DNA of 64,000 nt from Anaerolineales bacterium (GTDB lineage Bacteria > Chloroflexota > Anaerolineae > Anaerolineales > UBA11579), in assembly GCA_026129305.1 (NCBI GenBank), contig JAHCII010000005.1, forward strand, positions 1 to 64,000, written 5' to 3'. Position 1 is the stretch's first letter; the number at the start of each line of letters is the position of its first letter. A program made the position numbers and the translations under genes. The notes beneath the pieces are model-generated. The model did not search any database and had not been told where the DNA came from. It worked only from the letters and a program-made list of their open reading frames with translations. Shown here piece by piece: positions 8,065 through 15,964 of the stretch.

Positions 8065-8108
8065 TTGAATGGCATTGGCTATACGCATTTAATGTTGGAT
8101 GCATCCAA
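8065..8108 (+). promoter_or_regulatory. promoter plus perfect 14-bp palindrome heading the molybdenum hydroxylase operon
   Basis: The -35 box TTGAAT (8065-8070), a 17-base spacer and the -10 box TTTAAT (8088-8093) are followed at once by TTGGATGCATCCAA (8095-8108), a perfect palindrome over the likely start point. The shape resembles operators of GntR/FadR-type repressors (TTGnnTGCAnnCAA). A strong AGGAGG ribosome site (8117-8122) follows before the first gene. No regulator gene is adjacent. Confidence 0.55.
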
Positions 8109-8131
8109 TTCCCTACAGGAGGCTTATAGAT

Positions 8132-8575
8132 ATGCAAGTTAATGGAAAAACTACCATCAAAGCCCCGCGCGACAGAGTGTGGGCGGCCCTTACTGACATG
8201 GATTTCGTTGCCGCCTGTGCCCCCGGCTTGGAGAACATGGAAGTTGTGGAAGCCGACAAGAAATTTCGTGCCACCGGCTCAGTTGGCCTGGGCAATCTCA
8301 AAGTCAGTTTCACTGGGGAGATTGAATTCACCGCCCTGGAAGCACCAGATCGAGCGGTCCTAAAAGGCCGCGGGACGGCGCCCGGCAGCGCTGTCGAAGG
8401 CACTGCCGAGATGCGCTTGAGCGACGGTCCCGAAGGCGGCACCCTGCTCGACTGGACGGCCGACATCAACGTGCTGGGCACCATTGCCAGTCTGGCCTCC
8501 CGCATGATGGGCAGCGTAACCCAAAAACTCACCGCGGAATTTTTTGGGTGCGTCAAACAACGGATAGAGTCGTAA
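8132..8575 (+). CDS. CoxG-type SRPBCC protein (CO dehydrogenase subunit G family)
   Basis: The product has 147 residues and starts MQVNGKTTIKAPRDRVWAAL, the standard opening of the CoxG/SRPBCC (Bet v1-like) fold. AGGAGG nine bases ahead fixes the start at 8132 rather than the longer frame from 8099. In carboxydotrophs CoxG recruits the molybdenum hydroxylase to the cytoplasmic membrane. A similar docking role is the best guess here. It is the first gene of a ten-gene plus-strand operon whose members mostly overlap or lie within 10 bases. It does not by itself indicate CO oxidation, because the large subunit is form II. Confidence 0.85.
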   Translation: MQVNGKTTIKAPRDRVWAALTDMDFVAACAPGLENMEVVEADKKFRATGSVGLGNLKVSFTGEIEFTALEAPDRAVLKGRGTAPGSAVEGTAEMRLSDGPEGGTLLDWTADINVLGTIASLASRMMGSVTQKLTAEFFGCVKQRIES

Positions 8576-8584
8576 ACTAAGCTT

Positions 8585-9592
8585 ATGCGCGAGCTTCTGC
8601 CGGACCTTGCAGACTGGCTGGCGGACGGCGAGAAAATCGCCATCGCCACCGTCATATCCACATGGGGCTCGGCGCCACGCGGACCGGGATCGACCATGGC
8701 GATCACAACGGATGGCAAGCTGGTGGGCTCGGTCAGCGGTGGATGCGTAGAAGGCGCGGTAATCGAGGCTGCCCGCCAAGTCATTCAGGACGGCCAGCCA
8801 CAACGCCTGCACTACAACGTGGATGATGAAACCGCCTTTGGCGTAGGCTTGGCCTGCGGCGGTGAGATCGATATCTTTGTCGAACGCGTGAACCCTGAGA
8901 TCTTTGCCGCGCTGCTGCCGCGGCTCCAGAACCAACAACACAGCCACTTGCACACAGTCGTCAGCGGCGAGGCTGCCGGGACACAGGAATTGCTGGACGA
9001 GACAGGACGCCCGATAGTCAGCAGCAATGGCCCTCTAGCCATCACCCTGGCGGATGGCCGTTTGCCGCAAATCGTCTCGGAAGGGACAACTGAGATCTTC
9101 AGCCATCCGTTGCCTCCAGCGCCGACACTGGTCATGGTTGGCGGCGGGCATGTGGCCATCGCATTGACCCATCTGGCTAACACACTTAGCTTCCGCAGCG
9201 TCATCATTGACCCCCGACGCCTATTCGCTTCTCAGGAGCGCTTTGCCCATGCTGATCTCTTGCTGCAGGCTTGGCCCAACAAGGGTTTTGAAGAAATTCA
9301 GCTCAACAGCTCCACAGCCGTGGCAGCCCTGGCGCACGACCCCAAAATAGACGACCCCGCCTTGATCGCGGCCCTGTCGAGCGATTGCTTCTATGTAGGG
9401 GCGCTTGGCAGCCGGAAAAACCAGGCCAAGCGAAGACAGCGCCTATTCGAGGCAGGTTTGGACGAGACCACAGTGGATAAACTGCATGCCCCCATCGGCC
9501 TGAGCATTGGCGCCAAAACGCCGGAAGAAATCGCTTTAAGCATCATGGCAGAGATTGTGGCAGTTTATCGCGGCGAACATTCGGGCATTTAG
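8585..9592 (+). CDS. XdhC/CoxI family molybdenum hydroxylase maturation factor
   Basis: The product has 335 residues. The N-terminal XdhC/CoxI domain carries ATVISTWGSAPRGPGSTMAI and SVSGGCVEGAV (about residues 20-60). The C-terminal Rossmann-like XdhC_C domain begins TLVMVGGGHVAIAL (about 180). Family members bind molybdenum cofactor and help insert it, in sulfurated form, into xanthine-dehydrogenase-type enzymes. The gene lies nine bases after the coxG-like gene and ahead of the three hydroxylase subunits, so its client is most likely the enzyme of this operon. Confidence 0.88.
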   Translation: MRELLPDLADWLADGEKIAIATVISTWGSAPRGPGSTMAITTDGKLVGSVSGGCVEGAVIEAARQVIQDGQPQRLHYNVDDETAFGVGLACGGEIDIFVERVNPEIFAALLPRLQNQQHSHLHTVVSGEAAGTQELLDETGRPIVSSNGPLAITLADGRLPQIVSEGTTEIFSHPLPPAPTLVMVGGGHVAIALTHLANTLSFRSVIIDPRRLFASQERFAHADLLLQAWPNKGFEEIQLNSSTAVAALAHDPKIDDPALIAALSSDCFYVGALGSRKNQAKRRQRLFEAGLDETTVDKLHAPIGLSIGAKTPEEIALSIMAEIVAVYRGEHSGI

Positions 9593-9593
9593 C

Positions 9594-9622
9594 TTGCCCC
9601 CTCCCCGCTCCGAGACTACAAT
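9594..9622 (+). promoter_or_regulatory. internal promoter before the FAD subunit gene
   Basis: TTGCCC (9594-9599), a 17-base spacer and TACAAT (9617-9622) lie in the 41-base gap between the xdhC-like and FAD-subunit genes. The next ATG is 11 bases after the -10 box and has no ribosome site, so the transcript would be almost leaderless. This could give the structural genes extra expression. Confidence 0.4.
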
Positions 9623-9633
9623 AACCATTCCAG

Positions 9634-10518
9634 ATGAAACCCGCACCGTTTAAGTATTTTGCCCCCGCCTCTCTCGAAGAAGCTTTGGCCCTCAAGGCCG
9701 AGTACGGTGAAGAGGCCAAAGCTTTGGCTGGGGGCCAGAGCTTGATCCCAGCCATGAACTTCCGCGTGGCGCAGCCGGCCATCCTGGTGGATCTAAATCG
9801 CATCGCCAGCCTGCGAAACATCCACAAGAATGGCGCCCTGACCATCGGTGCCATGACCACCCAATCCACCGCGGAAAAGAATATGCTAGTCGCCCAGCAC
9901 GTCCCGCTGCTGCATGAAGCCCTGCCCAGCATTGCCCATCCGCAAATTCGCAACCGCGGCACGATCGGGGGCAGCGTAGCCCACGCCGACCCCGCCGCGG
10001 AGCTGCCTGTGGTTTGTCTGGCCCTGCGCGCCCGCATGTTGGCCCAAAGCCAATCCGCAGAGCGCTGGATCGAAGCGCAGGAATTCTTTTCCGGTTTGTT
10101 CTCGACAACTCTGGCTGCAGACGAGCTATTGACCGCCGTGGAATTCCCACTGGTCGAAGAACGCACGGGCTACGCCTTCTTGGAAGTGGCCCGCCGCCAC
10201 GGCGATTACGCCATGGTTGGCCTGGCGGCCGTGCTCAGCCTGGATGAGAATGGGCTCTGTCGCCAAGCGCGTCTGGTATATCTGAACGTGGGTGACGGGC
10301 CGCTGGAAGCGACCCAGGCCGCGGCCAGCCTGCTGGGTCAAAAACCCAGTGCCAAAGCCTTTGAGGATGCCGGCAAAATTGCCAGCCAAGAGGATATGCA
10401 ACCCTTCGGCAACTTGCACGCCAGCCCGCAATACCAACAACATCTCTCCGCCGTACTAACCCAGCGCGCTCTGCACCTGGCGCTGGACCGCATCACTCAG
10501 AAAGCTACACACCTATGA
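9634..10518 (+). CDS. molybdenum hydroxylase FAD-binding (medium) subunit
   Basis: This 294-residue protein is the CoxM/XdhB-type flavoprotein subunit that passes electrons from the iron-sulfur subunit to the acceptor. FAD-binding loops are visible as AGGQSLIPAMNFR (about residues 32-44) and RNRGTIGGSVAHADPAAELP (about 106-125). The CO-dehydrogenase flavoprotein C-terminal domain occupies about 175-285. Its stop overlaps the start of the 2Fe-2S subunit (ATGA). Its partners are encoded at 10515 and 15965. Confidence 0.92.
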   Translation: MKPAPFKYFAPASLEEALALKAEYGEEAKALAGGQSLIPAMNFRVAQPAILVDLNRIASLRNIHKNGALTIGAMTTQSTAEKNMLVAQHVPLLHEALPSIAHPQIRNRGTIGGSVAHADPAAELPVVCLALRARMLAQSQSAERWIEAQEFFSGLFSTTLAADELLTAVEFPLVEERTGYAFLEVARRHGDYAMVGLAAVLSLDENGLCRQARLVYLNVGDGPLEATQAAASLLGQKPSAKAFEDAGKIASQEDMQPFGNLHASPQYQQHLSAVLTQRALHLALDRITQKATHL

Positions 10519-11000
10519 GCCAGACACACTCCATTCAAGTCACGATCAACGGCACCCCATATGCCCACGAGGTTGAGCCTCGTCTCTTGCTGGCTGACTA
10601 TATTCGCCAGGTGGTCGGGCTAAGCGGCACGCACATCGGCTGCGAACATGGGGTGTGCGGCGCCTGCACAATCTTGCTGGATGGACAGGCGGTGCGCTCC
10701 TGCATCATGTTGGCGGTGCAAGCCGACGGTCATGAGCTAACCACGGTGGAAGGCTTGGCTCAGGACGAGAAGTCTTTGCATCCCATTCAAGAGGCCTTCT
10801 GGGAAGCCCACGGCTTGCAGTGCGGGTTCTGCACTCCCGGCATCTTGATGACGCTGGTGCCTTACCTGGAAGAAAATCCCAATCCAACCGAGACCGAAGT
10901 GCGCGATGCGATCTCAGGCAACCTATGTCGCTGCACCGGATATCAGCACATCGTGGATGCTGCCCTGCTGGCGGCCGAAAAGTTGCAAAGCAAAGCGTAG
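10515..11000 (+). CDS. molybdenum hydroxylase 2Fe-2S (small) subunit
   Basis: This 161-residue CoxS/XdhC-type iron-sulfur subunit carries two [2Fe-2S] clusters. The plant-ferredoxin-like cluster ligands are in GCEHGVCGACTILLDG with a later Cys (VRSC). The second cluster is in the helical domain with CGFCTPG and LCRCTGYQ. Length is standard. The start overlaps the end of the FAD subunit by four bases, and the amidase gene follows without any gap. Confidence 0.94.
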   Translation: MSQTHSIQVTINGTPYAHEVEPRLLLADYIRQVVGLSGTHIGCEHGVCGACTILLDGQAVRSCIMLAVQADGHELTTVEGLAQDEKSLHPIQEAFWEAHGLQCGFCTPGILMTLVPYLEENPNPTETEVRDAISGNLCRCTGYQHIVDAALLAAEKLQSKA

Positions 11001-12245
11001 ATGCCAGAGAAAGAAAGTACCCTCTCAATGCATCTGTCAGCCCTGGAAGCTGACTTTGCACAAAAAAATGCCCAGCTGCACGCTTACGTGGCCGAAGATG
11101 GCCGTTTTGAACGCCTGCACAAAGCGGCAGCCCAACTGCCGGCAGAAGATAGTCCGTTGCACGGCAAGCTGCTTGCCGTTAAAGATATCTTCCACGTGGC
11201 CGAACTGCCCACACAAGCGGGCAGCCGGCTGCCCGCCCGCGCCCTGAAAGGCCCACAAGCCAGCAGCGTGAGCAATCTGAAGAATGCCGGAATGCTGGTG
11301 GTCGGCAAAAGCGTCACGACTGAATTCGCCTACTTTGCCCCCGGCCCGGCCCGCAACCCGCACAATCCGGCTCACACACCGGGTGGTTCCAGTAGCGGCT
11401 CGGCAGTGGCTGTCGCTGCCGGGCTGGCAGATCTAGCTCTGGGGACACAAACCATCGGATCGGTCGTGCGGCCGGCCTCATTCTGTGGGGTGGCCGGTTT
11501 CAAACCCAGCTATGGGCGCATCGCTACCGACGGTCTAATTCCGCTGGCGCCCAGCCTGGACCACGTTGGCCTATTCGCCCGCACAACCAGCAGCCTGGCG
11601 CCTGCCGCAGCGATCTTGTGCGCGGACTGGGCCGCAGACACACAGAAGAGCGAGAAGCCTATTCTGGCCGTGCCCGCAGGGGCCTACCTGCAGCAAGCCA
11701 GCCCAGAAATGCTGGCACATTTTGAAAAGGCCGTGACCAAGCTGCAGCAAGCAGGCTACTGGGTACGGCGCATGGATCCTTTCACCGATCTGGACAGCAT
11801 CCAACGGCGCCACCAACTTATTCTGGCGGCTGAAGCCGCGGCCACCCATGCTGCCTGGTTTCATGACTTCGCTCATCTTTACTATGCCAGGACTGCCGCT
11901 CTGATCCGTGAAGGCCAGGGGATTTCCGATTCGGCTTTGAATAAGGCCAGGCGAGAGGCTTTCGATTTCCGGCAAACCCTCAACACCCTGATGGATATTC
12001 ATGCGATCGATTTGTGGCTCAGCCCGGCCGCCTTAGGCCCGGCGCCCAAAGGCATCCAAAGCACAGGCGACCCGTCAATGAATTTGCCCTGGACTCAGGC
12101 TGGCCTGCCCAGCCTGGCATTGCCTGCGGGCAAAAATGCTTTAGGCCTGCCTATGGGCATCCAGCTGGCGGCGGACTTCGGCCGAGATGAGGACTTATTG
12201 GCTTGGGGGAGCGAGATCGAAAGTGCCTTGGCGGGACTGGCATGA
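11001..12245 (+). CDS. amidase-signature family hydrolase, malonamidase E2-like
   Basis: The product has 414 residues and the full Ser-cisSer-Lys centre of the amidase-signature family. Lys61 lies in AVKDIF, the cis-Ser in PGGSSSGSAVAVAAG (about residues 127-141), and the nucleophile Ser154 in GTQTIGSVVRPASFCG. Arg157 follows the nucleophile. These positions fall one residue before the Lys62/Ser131/Ser155/Arg158 set known for malonamidase E2, whose Arg recognises a substrate carboxylate. A small carboxylated amide such as malonamate or oxamate is therefore a reasonable candidate substrate. The gene begins directly after the iron-sulfur subunit stop and overlaps the fdrA start. A GatA role is unlikely, as gatB and gatC are absent. 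Confidence 0.85.
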   Translation: MPEKESTLSMHLSALEADFAQKNAQLHAYVAEDGRFERLHKAAAQLPAEDSPLHGKLLAVKDIFHVAELPTQAGSRLPARALKGPQASSVSNLKNAGMLVVGKSVTTEFAYFAPGPARNPHNPAHTPGGSSSGSAVAVAAGLADLALGTQTIGSVVRPASFCGVAGFKPSYGRIATDGLIPLAPSLDHVGLFARTTSSLAPAAAILCADWAADTQKSEKPILAVPAGAYLQQASPEMLAHFEKAVTKLQQAGYWVRRMDPFTDLDSIQRRHQLILAAEAAATHAAWFHDFAHLYYARTAALIREGQGISDSALNKARREAFDFRQTLNTLMDIHAIDLWLSPAALGPAPKGIQSTGDPSMNLPWTQAGLPSLALPAGKNALGLPMGIQLAADFGRDEDLLAWGSEIESALAGLA

Positions 12246-13921
12246 GCGTGACCAAGAGCGAAATCCGTTCGGGAGCCTATTACGACTCTGTGGTCTTGAT
12301 GCAGCTGCAGCGCAACCTGCTGCAACTGCCAGGTGTGGAAGATGCCGGTGTGGTCATGGCCACTCCCGCCAATCTTGAACTGCTGGCAGAAAGCCAGCTC
12401 CTGCAGGCGGAAGGCAAAGCCGCCAAACCCGAAGACCTGCTGATTGTGGTCAAAGCGGTCAGTGCGGCTAAGGCAGAAGGAGCGTTGGCCCAAGTGGACG
12501 AGCTGCTGAAACGGCGCAGCTGCGCGGCCGCAACCAGCAGTTTCCGGCCGCGCAGCCTGGCTGGGGCGGTCAAGGCCTTGCCCGATGCCGACTGGGTATC
12601 GATTTCCGTGCCCGGGCGTTATGCCGCCGGCGTCGCCCGGGAAGCACTTGAGCTCGGCAAACACGTATTCTTGTACAGTGACAACGTCTCGGTGGAAGAC
12701 GAAATCGGCCTAAAGCAACAAGCACTGCAAAACAGCTTGCTGGTCATGGGGCCAGATTGCGGCACGGCGATCATTAACGGCATCGGCTTGGGGTTTGCCA
12801 ACCACGTTCGCCAGGGTCCGATTGGTCTGGTAGCCGCGTCTGGCACAGGCCTGCAAAGCGTGACCAGCGCCATCCACAACCTGGGCGGCGGCGTTTCACA
12901 GGCCATAGGCACCGGTGGGCGCGACCTCAAAGAAGCCATCGGCGCGGCCAGCACACTGCAAGGGCTGACTTATCTGGCGGCGGACGTAGCTACGCGGGTG
13001 ATTGTGATCGTTTCTAAACCGCCCGACGCGGCTGTGGCCAGCAAGCTGCTCGCCGCAGCCCTGGGCGCCGGCAAACCGGTGGTGGTCTGCTTCTTGGGCT
13101 TTGCCGCCCCTGCCGTCCGCCTGCACAATTTGCATTTCGCTTCAGGGCTGGAGCATGCGGCCCGCATCGCAGTCGACTTAAGCCAACAGCGGGTGGCCCG
13201 GGATAGCGGCAGCCACTCTAAGGCAAAGCCCATCAGCGGCTATCTGCGTGGCTTATTCAGCGGCGGCACCTTGGCCTCCGAACTGTTCTTAGGGCTCAAT
13301 CTCTTTTTGTCCCCTCTATTTTCTAATGTGGCTATACGCAGTGAGCAGAAAGTAAATGACGCCCACAAGAGCCAGGCCCACACCATCCTGGATCTGGGCG
13401 AAGACGAGTTCACCGTAGGCCGTTTGCATCCCATGATGGACAACGACCTGCGCATTCGCCGCCTCAAGCAGGAAGCGGCTGATCCACAAGTTGGGCTGAT
13501 CCTGCTCGACGTGGTTTTGGGGGAAGGTGCCCATCCCGACCCGGCCGCCGAGTTGGCCCCGGCCATCGCCGCAGCGCGCAAGGCTCGTAAAGAGCTGGAA
13601 TTCGTCGCCCTGCTGGTGGGCACAGACGAAGACCCGCAAGACATCCAAAAACAAGAAGAAGCCCTGGCCAAAGCCGGAGCCACAGTCTACCGAGACATCA
13701 CGCAAACGCTGGAACACGTGGTCGGGCGTCTGTTGGGCGCCGCAGAGGTGCAAAAAAGCCCAGCTCCGTTCGCACAACCTCTGGCGGTAATCAATGTAGG
13801 CGTGGAAAGCTTTTATGACAGCCAAAGCGCCCAAGGAGCCCAAACCATTCATGTAGACTGGCGCCCACCCGCCTCTGGCGACGAGGATCTGATGGCGCTG
13901 CTGAGCAAGATGAGGACTTAA
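12242..13921 (+). CDS. fdrA: FdrA-like acyl-CoA synthetase-fold protein (AllF homologue)
   Basis: The product has 559 residues from the ATG at 12242, which overlaps the amidase stop; this agrees with E. coli FdrA (about 555). The opening (YYDSVVLMQLQRNL, then VVMATPANLELL) matches FdrA. A succinyl-CoA-synthetase-like region follows, with VMGPDCGTAIINGIGLGFAN and VAASGTGLQSVTSAIHNLGGGVSQAIGTGGRDL (both split loops of the nucleotide/CoA-binding fold, about residues 170-235). In E. coli FdrA, YlbE and YlbF (AllF, AllG, AllH) act together as oxamate carbamoyltransferase. All three partners are present in this operon. A related carbamoyl transfer, possibly on another ureido acid, is the inferred job. 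Confidence 0.85.
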   Translation: MSVTKSEIRSGAYYDSVVLMQLQRNLLQLPGVEDAGVVMATPANLELLAESQLLQAEGKAAKPEDLLIVVKAVSAAKAEGALAQVDELLKRRSCAAATSSFRPRSLAGAVKALPDADWVSISVPGRYAAGVAREALELGKHVFLYSDNVSVEDEIGLKQQALQNSLLVMGPDCGTAIINGIGLGFANHVRQGPIGLVAASGTGLQSVTSAIHNLGGGVSQAIGTGGRDLKEAIGAASTLQGLTYLAADVATRVIVIVSKPPDAAVASKLLAAALGAGKPVVVCFLGFAAPAVRLHNLHFASGLEHAARIAVDLSQQRVARDSGSHSKAKPISGYLRGLFSGGTLASELFLGLNLFLSPLFSNVAIRSEQKVNDAHKSQAHTILDLGEDEFTVGRLHPMMDNDLRIRRLKQEAADPQVGLILLDVVLGEGAHPDPAAELAPAIAAARKARKELEFVALLVGTDEDPQDIQKQEEALAKAGATVYRDITQTLEHVVGRLLGAAEVQKSPAPFAQPLAVINVGVESFYDSQSAQGAQTIHVDWRPPASGDEDLMALLSKMRT

Positions 13922-15165
13922 TGGTCAGTATCGACAAAGCCAACCAAACCGCTGTTGAACGCATGATGGGCGCCCGTCCTATTTTGAAAGGCGTCGCCCC
14001 GGCCCGGGATGTGATTCCCGGCATGCGCCCCAATCTGTTGCTGCACGCCGGCCCGCCGATTGAGTGGGAACGCATGTCTGGGCCGCTGCGCGGCGCCGTG
14101 ATCGGCGCTCTCATTTTCGAGGGTCTAGCCAAGAATGAGAAAGAGGCTGAAGCCCTGGTTGGAAAAGGCGAAGTGGACTTTGCCCCCTGCCACCATCACG
14201 CCACCGTCGGCCCTATGGCGGGCGTCACTTCATTTTCGATGATGGTCTACATCATCGAAAATGAGACCCACGGCAACATGGCCTATTCCAATCTCAACGA
14301 GGGGTATGGCAAAGTGCTGCGCTACGGAGCCTACAGCGAAGAAGTTATCGCCAAACTGAAATGGATGAACGATGTGATGGGGCCAGTTCTGGCCAAGGCT
14401 ATCGAAGCCAGTGGCGGCATGGATATTCGAGCCCTGCTCTCCGAGGCTCTGCACATGGGCGACGAAGGCCACAACCGCAATAAGGCCGGTTCCATCCTCT
14501 ACACCACCAAACTAGCCCCCTGGATCACCCAAACAACTGGCGATAGCGCCGTGGCTGGCGAAATCCTCAAGTTCCTGGGCGAGAATGCACTCAGCGTGCT
14601 GAACCCGGTGATGGCGGCCTGCAAAGCCATGGCCGATGCGGCCCACGGCGTAGAAGGCAGCACCATGGTCAGCACCATGGCACGCAACGGCACTGACTTT
14701 GGCCTGCGGGTCAGCGGCCTGGGCGACCAGTGGTTCACCGCTCCGGCTGAAGTGCCGGATGGCCTGTATTTCCCCAGCTACACAAGCGCAGACGCAAACC
14801 CGGACATCGGCGATAGCACCATCACCGAGACGGCCGGCATTGGCGCCTTCGCCATGGCCGCCGCTCCGGCCATCGTGACCTTCGTCAGCGGCACACCGCA
14901 AGACGCGCTCAACGCCACGCTGGAAATGTACGAGATCACCACGGCAGAACACAGCCATTTCACCATCCCCCAGCTGGAATTCCGCGGCTCCCCCACTGGC
15001 ATCGACATCCGCAAGGTGGTCGAGTTGGGGATCACACCGCGGGTCAATACCGGCATCGCCCACAAGGATGCCGGCGTAGGACAGGTGGGTGCAGGTTTAG
15101 TGCGCCCACCAATGAAGATCTTTGAAGATGCCGTACGGGCATATGCCAAGCAATACAACTTATAA
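13921..15165 (+). CDS. DUF1116 protein (YlbE/AllG homologue)
   Basis: The product has 414 residues, close to E. coli YlbE (419). The start codon shares a base with the fdrA stop. Recognisable family segments are the early GVAPARDVIPGMRPNLLLHAGPP stretch (split by prolines), FAPCHHHATVGPMAGVTSFSM with its His triplet, and the Gly-rich ending around GIAHKDAGVGQVGAGLV. It is a subunit of the oxamate carbamoyltransferase complex in E. coli. It sits between fdrA and the cyclase gene, with the third subunit (DUF2877) at the operon end. The function is inferred from that trio. Confidence 0.85.
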   Translation: MVSIDKANQTAVERMMGARPILKGVAPARDVIPGMRPNLLLHAGPPIEWERMSGPLRGAVIGALIFEGLAKNEKEAEALVGKGEVDFAPCHHHATVGPMAGVTSFSMMVYIIENETHGNMAYSNLNEGYGKVLRYGAYSEEVIAKLKWMNDVMGPVLAKAIEASGGMDIRALLSEALHMGDEGHNRNKAGSILYTTKLAPWITQTTGDSAVAGEILKFLGENALSVLNPVMAACKAMADAAHGVEGSTMVSTMARNGTDFGLRVSGLGDQWFTAPAEVPDGLYFPSYTSADANPDIGDSTITETAGIGAFAMAAAPAIVTFVSGTPQDALNATLEMYEITTAEHSHFTIPQLEFRGSPTGIDIRKVVELGITPRVNTGIAHKDAGVGQVGAGLVRPPMKIFEDAVRAYAKQYNL

Positions 15166-15173
15166 GGAGCCTT

Positions 15174-15962
15174 ATGAAAATCCACGACCTATCCCAACCG
15201 CTGAACCAGGACGCTTCGTTCTGGCCTTTCTATCCGCCCTTTGAAGTCAAGTACATCAAGCGCAAAGCGGAGCACGGCGTGAATGCGCAGTATATTCAGA
15301 CCTCCAACCACATGGGCACGCACCTGGATGCCCCGCGGCACTTCGTGACCAACGGCAAAACCATCGACGAGCTGCCGCTGGACTGGCTGTACGGCGAAGG
15401 CGTGATCGTGGATCTGAGCGATCAGTTGGACGACCTGGATGTCTTTACTCCTGAAATGATCGAGGCCAAGGCTGAGATTAAGAATGGTGACATTCTTTTC
15501 ATCCATACCGGCTGGCACAAATATTCCTTCTTTAGCGAGCAGGCCGACGAAGAGCGCTACATCCAGCGCCATCCCGGCCCGCACCACAGCATCTGCGATT
15601 GGCTGCTGGACAAGAAGATCCATCTTTGGGGTGTGGACATGATCTCCACCGACCACCCCATGAACCTGCCCATCGGCCGCTTCCTCGGCAAAGGCGGCCT
15701 GGAACATTGGGCCAAGGTGCGCGCCATTGTGGAAAAGAAGTTCGGCGGTTCCGCCAAAGTCGATGAGATGTTTCCCAGTGAAGCTTACCAACTGACCCAC
15801 AACGCACTATTTCCGCACGATTGCTTCCACGTGGAAAATATGGGTGGTGAGATCGGCAACCCGGCCTTGCATAACAAGCGCATCACGCTGGGCGCATTCC
15901 CCTGGAAGTTCAAAGGCGGAGAGGCTGCATTCTGCCGCGCGGTCGCCTTCACTCAGGAGTAG
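15174..15962 (+). CDS. cyclase family metal-dependent hydrolase
   Basis: The product has 262 residues of the cyclase family (PF04199), whose characterised members hydrolyse N-formylkynurenine or open cyclic amides such as isatin. The metal motif is intact as NHMGTHLDAPRHFV (about residues 44-57), with a further His-rich region (QRHPGPHHS, about 132) and STDHPMNLP near residue 160. An AAGGAGCC site precedes the ATG. Its position between the carbamoyltransferase-like genes and the molybdenum subunit suggests it opens the ring produced by the hydroxylase. The real substrate is unknown. Confidence 0.87.
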   Translation: MKIHDLSQPLNQDASFWPFYPPFEVKYIKRKAEHGVNAQYIQTSNHMGTHLDAPRHFVTNGKTIDELPLDWLYGEGVIVDLSDQLDDLDVFTPEMIEAKAEIKNGDILFIHTGWHKYSFFSEQADEERYIQRHPGPHHSICDWLLDKKIHLWGVDMISTDHPMNLPIGRFLGKGGLEHWAKVRAIVEKKFGGSAKVDEMFPSEAYQLTHNALFPHDCFHVENMGGEIGNPALHNKRITLGAFPWKFKGGEAAFCRAVAFTQE

Positions 15963-15964
15963 AC

